Positions 61,077 to 64,000 of a DNA stretch of 64,000 nucleotides are shown piece after piece. This DNA comes from Daucus carota subsp. sativus (lineage: Eukaryota > Streptophyta > Magnoliopsida > Apiales > Apiaceae). The notes beneath the pieces are model-generated. The model did no database searches and had not been told where the DNA came from. It saw only the letters and a list, made by a program, of their open reading frames with translations. Numbering within the stretch: the stretch's first letter is position 1; each line of letters opens with the position of its first letter. The DNA is taken from contig NC_030387.2 of assembly GCF_001625215.2 (NCBI RefSeq), positions 37,099,606 through 37,163,605 on the forward strand, given 5' to 3'. The position numbers and the translations under genes were made by a program.

Positions 61077-63030
61077 ACTCAAAAGCATTAACCACATACT
61101 TTAAGACTTTGTATTTATATTCGTTTCAATATCTTATTTATTTGAGATAAGTTGTTATTTCAGTTAAGTCTCATATATTGTTTACATGATAGATTAATAT
61201 CTATAAATTAATTATTTACGTAAATAAATTTAAAATTGAAAAAGAATATGAATAATCGGGTTCGAGCCATGATTCAGATTTCTAAAAATAGATATAATTT
61301 ATATTCGAATAAAAAAGAACGAATTCGAATCTAACTTAATAGTTTAAACGAGCACCGATACAATATTATTGAAATTTTAAGTCATGAATGTGAGAAATAA
61401 GCACAAAAACTGAGGTTTAAGCGAGCATCTTTGAAAGGAAAAATTGATGGGCTTTCAACATGGACTATGTCATATTAATTTCTTTTATTATAAAAGGCGA
61501 TTTATAAAGAGATTATAATATTTTGGAGAACACGAAATAAGGTGATGGAAAGAATATTCCTATTTAGAATATTTTTTAATTTTAAAGTTATGAATTCAGA
61601 ATTTGATGTGTAACTAAATCGTTTTTTAAAAAAATTATAGATTTAAGAATAGTGACAATACATCAAATTTGGTGTCAGAAAATATATCTAAATGAGGTAA
61701 TTTTGATGATATATGTATTTGAAATACTATAACTTGTGATATGAAGGTGAATTTAAGGAAATCCTATATTGTTAATCAAAAATCAACCATATAATAATAA
61801 AACGCGTTTAAAAGAACTACTAAAAAGATTTGAATTATAAATTTTACTTGATTAAATAAAATAACACAGAGAAATAAATTATATATATTAAAGTCTTAAA
61901 ACTATAATTTTTAATATGCCATCATTCGATATATAACATACCAGTTAAATAAAATGAGTCAAACTACAATTAAATTAATCATTTGCAAATTAAACTAATA
62001 AAATATAATTAATTCTGAACAGGATAATATGAGGCGATACGGTGAAAACTAATATCTGATTAAACGGGATATATTTTTAACAATTGAACATGATATGCCA
62101 CATTGATCACTCCTAATAAATACGAGTATCAAAATATTTAAAAATGTGAGTTTGCACAAAGCTAAAAAAGTAACTACACGACTAATTGAACTAAATATTT
62201 CATGGTTTTATGAACTTCATGAGGCCTAACTCATATCTACTCTCTTTTTGCTATTTGAAATTCCAGAATATCATTTGTTTGGGATCTGGTTTATAACGAT
62301 TACATGAAAAATCATTAAAAGTCTTAATCGACAAGCTCAAAAAATTAATTATAAAAAATTAAAATTTTATAACAAGATATTGTTATAACATACTGTATCA
62401 AAGCAATAATCATCTAATATTTTTAAATTAACAATAAAAATATAATACGTTGAAGTACTATATAATTGATATGAAAAATAGAAGGATAAGACACATCAAA
62501 GGTGTTAGAAATTTTTGGGGTGCAATTATACGGTTAGTAGTTCAATTGATGCTTTTATAATAAAATAAGGTATGTATCTTTTTACATACAACATATGTTT
62601 CAATTTCTATTTATACAAAATGTGTGCAACATATACTATAAAAAATGTGTTGATAATCTGCTTCATCATGTATAACTTTAACAATTATGCAAAAGTACGC
62701 TCAAAAAAGAAGAAATAAATGTAAGACAACGCGGACCACACATCTTCATTGAATCATAATTTTGGATATCGTAATTCACATATCATGAACAAGTTTTCAT
62801 CAAAATTATGGTATATTAGTTGAAATAATTTAATAATTTCAACAATAAATTACAGATACTTTTAATGAGGTATAATATATTTAAAATCTAAAATTTCAGT
62901 ATTAATTTCGAATATAATTTTGAACATAGATAATATGATAATGGTCTCTGTATCCTAACGAATTTTAATGGAGAAATATCAGTTCAAATGTAGTTTTTGA
63001 TCCATAATTTTTTATTTTTTTTGAAATATA

Positions 63031-63341
63031 CTCCATTCGTCCTATTTTAAGTGACCTTATTTGACTTTCACGGAGATTAAGAAAAATGTAGCAAAAAAAG
63101 AGTAAATTTAGTTGGAAAGTGGGTAAAGTGGTGGAACATATCAAAATTTAATAATAGATTTGAGATAGTGGTGGTAAGTAGTGAGTGTAATAATGTTTAT
63201 TTAATATAAAGGAGTATAAAATAGAGACGTAGTGGGTGTGACAGTGAAAAGTAGTGTTTAAAAATAGTAAGTATAATAAGTTCATTATTTTAGAGATGTT
63301 CCAAAAAAGAATAAATGTCATATGAAATGGGACGGAGGGAA
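63031..63341. mobile_element. Stowaway MITE
   Basis: A 311-base TA-flanked element with ends CTCCATTCGTCC and GGGACGGAGGGAA. The interior AGTGGGTAAAGTGGTGGAAC recurs in the other large Stowaways of this window. Confidence 0.88.
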
Positions 63342-64000
63342 TAGTACTTATTATTAATGTTAATGCTATTAGGTTGCAAATATTACATTTTTCATATTTA
63401 CATATTTTGTCAAAAAATAAAACGTAATAATTACGCTCGAAACAATATGATGACACACAGATATTACTAGTTGAGAATCCGCGCGTTGCGGCGGCCTATA
63501 AACATTATATTAACGATTCAATATTAATATTTGTACCATAAAATAATTTTGTGACTGTCTATAAAAACTATATTAACGTTTTAAAATTAATATTTGTAAG
63601 ATAAAATAAATTTTATATTATAAAAATTTTGATGTAATACCAATCAATATACTTATATAAAGGAGAAGCGAGGGGCGTGTATGTGGCGCCTTTCACATCG
63701 CTCCGTTCTATTTTTCTAATTTTTTGGAATTTTTGAATGAAAAATATCAAAAATTAGAACTACATTTTTTAGTTTCGGGTATATTATAAGCAAGTTTCAG
63801 AATTTGATTTTGTTTCAGATTATTTATTAGAATATAGTATTTTGAAAGTTTTAATCTGATTTTGTTTCAGATTATTTAATTATGGTATCCGTGAGGTTGT
63901 AGTATTGAGAGATAAGAGGTTGGGGTATTTATAAGTACAAAGAGACTTGTGTGTTACTCTTTCCCATAATTAAATAATCCGAATTCCGTAAACAATCTGA
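63342..64000. other. Right-edge spacer with a possible Helitron end
   Basis: Near 63466-63500 the minus strand has a GC-rich hairpin (CCGCCGCAACGCGCGG) followed by ATTCTCAA and CTAG|T, as at a Helitron 3' end; its body would run off the window. A TTTGATTTTGTTTCAGATTATT-like word (shortened) is repeated at about 63805 and 63860. No gene. Confidence 0.45.

Larger units (their letters stand above)
59011..63030. other. Gene-poor repeat region
   Basis: AT-rich with no complete gene. It contains a Helitron end (59322), a possible coding remnant (60074-60199) with an upstream exon-like stretch, and a SINE (60960-61076). Between 61100 and 63030 I see only low-complexity AT-rich DNA. Confidence 0.45.

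Noticed and set aside
63148-63456. 102-codon minus-strand frame
   Set aside because: It runs through a Stowaway MITE and has no protein features.

Overview
The window is nuclear DNA from a flowering plant: genes split by short GT-AG introns, AT-rich spacers, and many miniature DNA transposons and Helitron ends. The gene set suggests a eudicot. The richness in Stowaway-type elements would suit an asterid such as Apiaceae, but that is only a guess. I saw no LTR element, no rRNA gene and no CRISPR array.

Layout, left to right. A HIPP-type metallochaperone gene (879-2075, minus) is followed by a spacer and then an 11-exon organellar methionyl-tRNA formyltransferase gene (5018-11891, minus), whose introns carry three miniature transposons. 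Next come two SINA-like E3 ubiquitin ligase genes on the minus strand (13283-14933 and 18568-25366/26799). The second has two tandemly duplicated first exons facing a single second exon across a long intron. CLPP3, a plastid Clp protease subunit, follows (29998-32486, plus), then a small cupin gene (34590-35744, plus, with an out-of-frame plastid leader), a RING-CH E3 ligase (38313-40614, plus), a DC1-domain gene (41712-42629, plus), a pair of Helitrons (43216-44012), an endosulfine/ARPP19-type gene (45245-47795, plus) and a PADRE/DUF4228 gene (48149-48670, minus).

The most interesting stretch is 50.4-53.3 kb. It has no convincing protein gene. On the minus strand it holds a promoter (two site II motifs, a telo-box and a TATA box) followed by a polycistronic snoRNA cluster. 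The cluster occurs as two tandem copies of one cassette. Three box C/D members can be recognised from C and D boxes, closing stems, and guides that match 18S and 25S rRNA as I remember those sequences. A fourth conserved stem-loop element may be an H/ACA RNA. One member has decayed in the second cassette.

The mitochondrial ATP synthase beta-subunit gene (54947-57647, minus, nine exons) ends the gene-bearing part. From 57.8 kb to the end there are only repeats: Stowaway elements, a tRNA-derived SINE, and Helitron ends with a possible coding remnant.

The order formyltransferase - SINA-like cluster - CLPP3 matches what I recall of Arabidopsis chromosome 1 (At1g66520, At1g66610-66660, At1g66670), so this looks like an ancestral syntenic block. 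Themes include organelle gene expression and proteostasis (formyltransferase, CLPP3), mitochondrial ATP synthesis, ubiquitin ligation (SINA-like and RING-CH) and ribosome modification (the snoRNAs). The genes are not an operon, and each probably has its own promoter.
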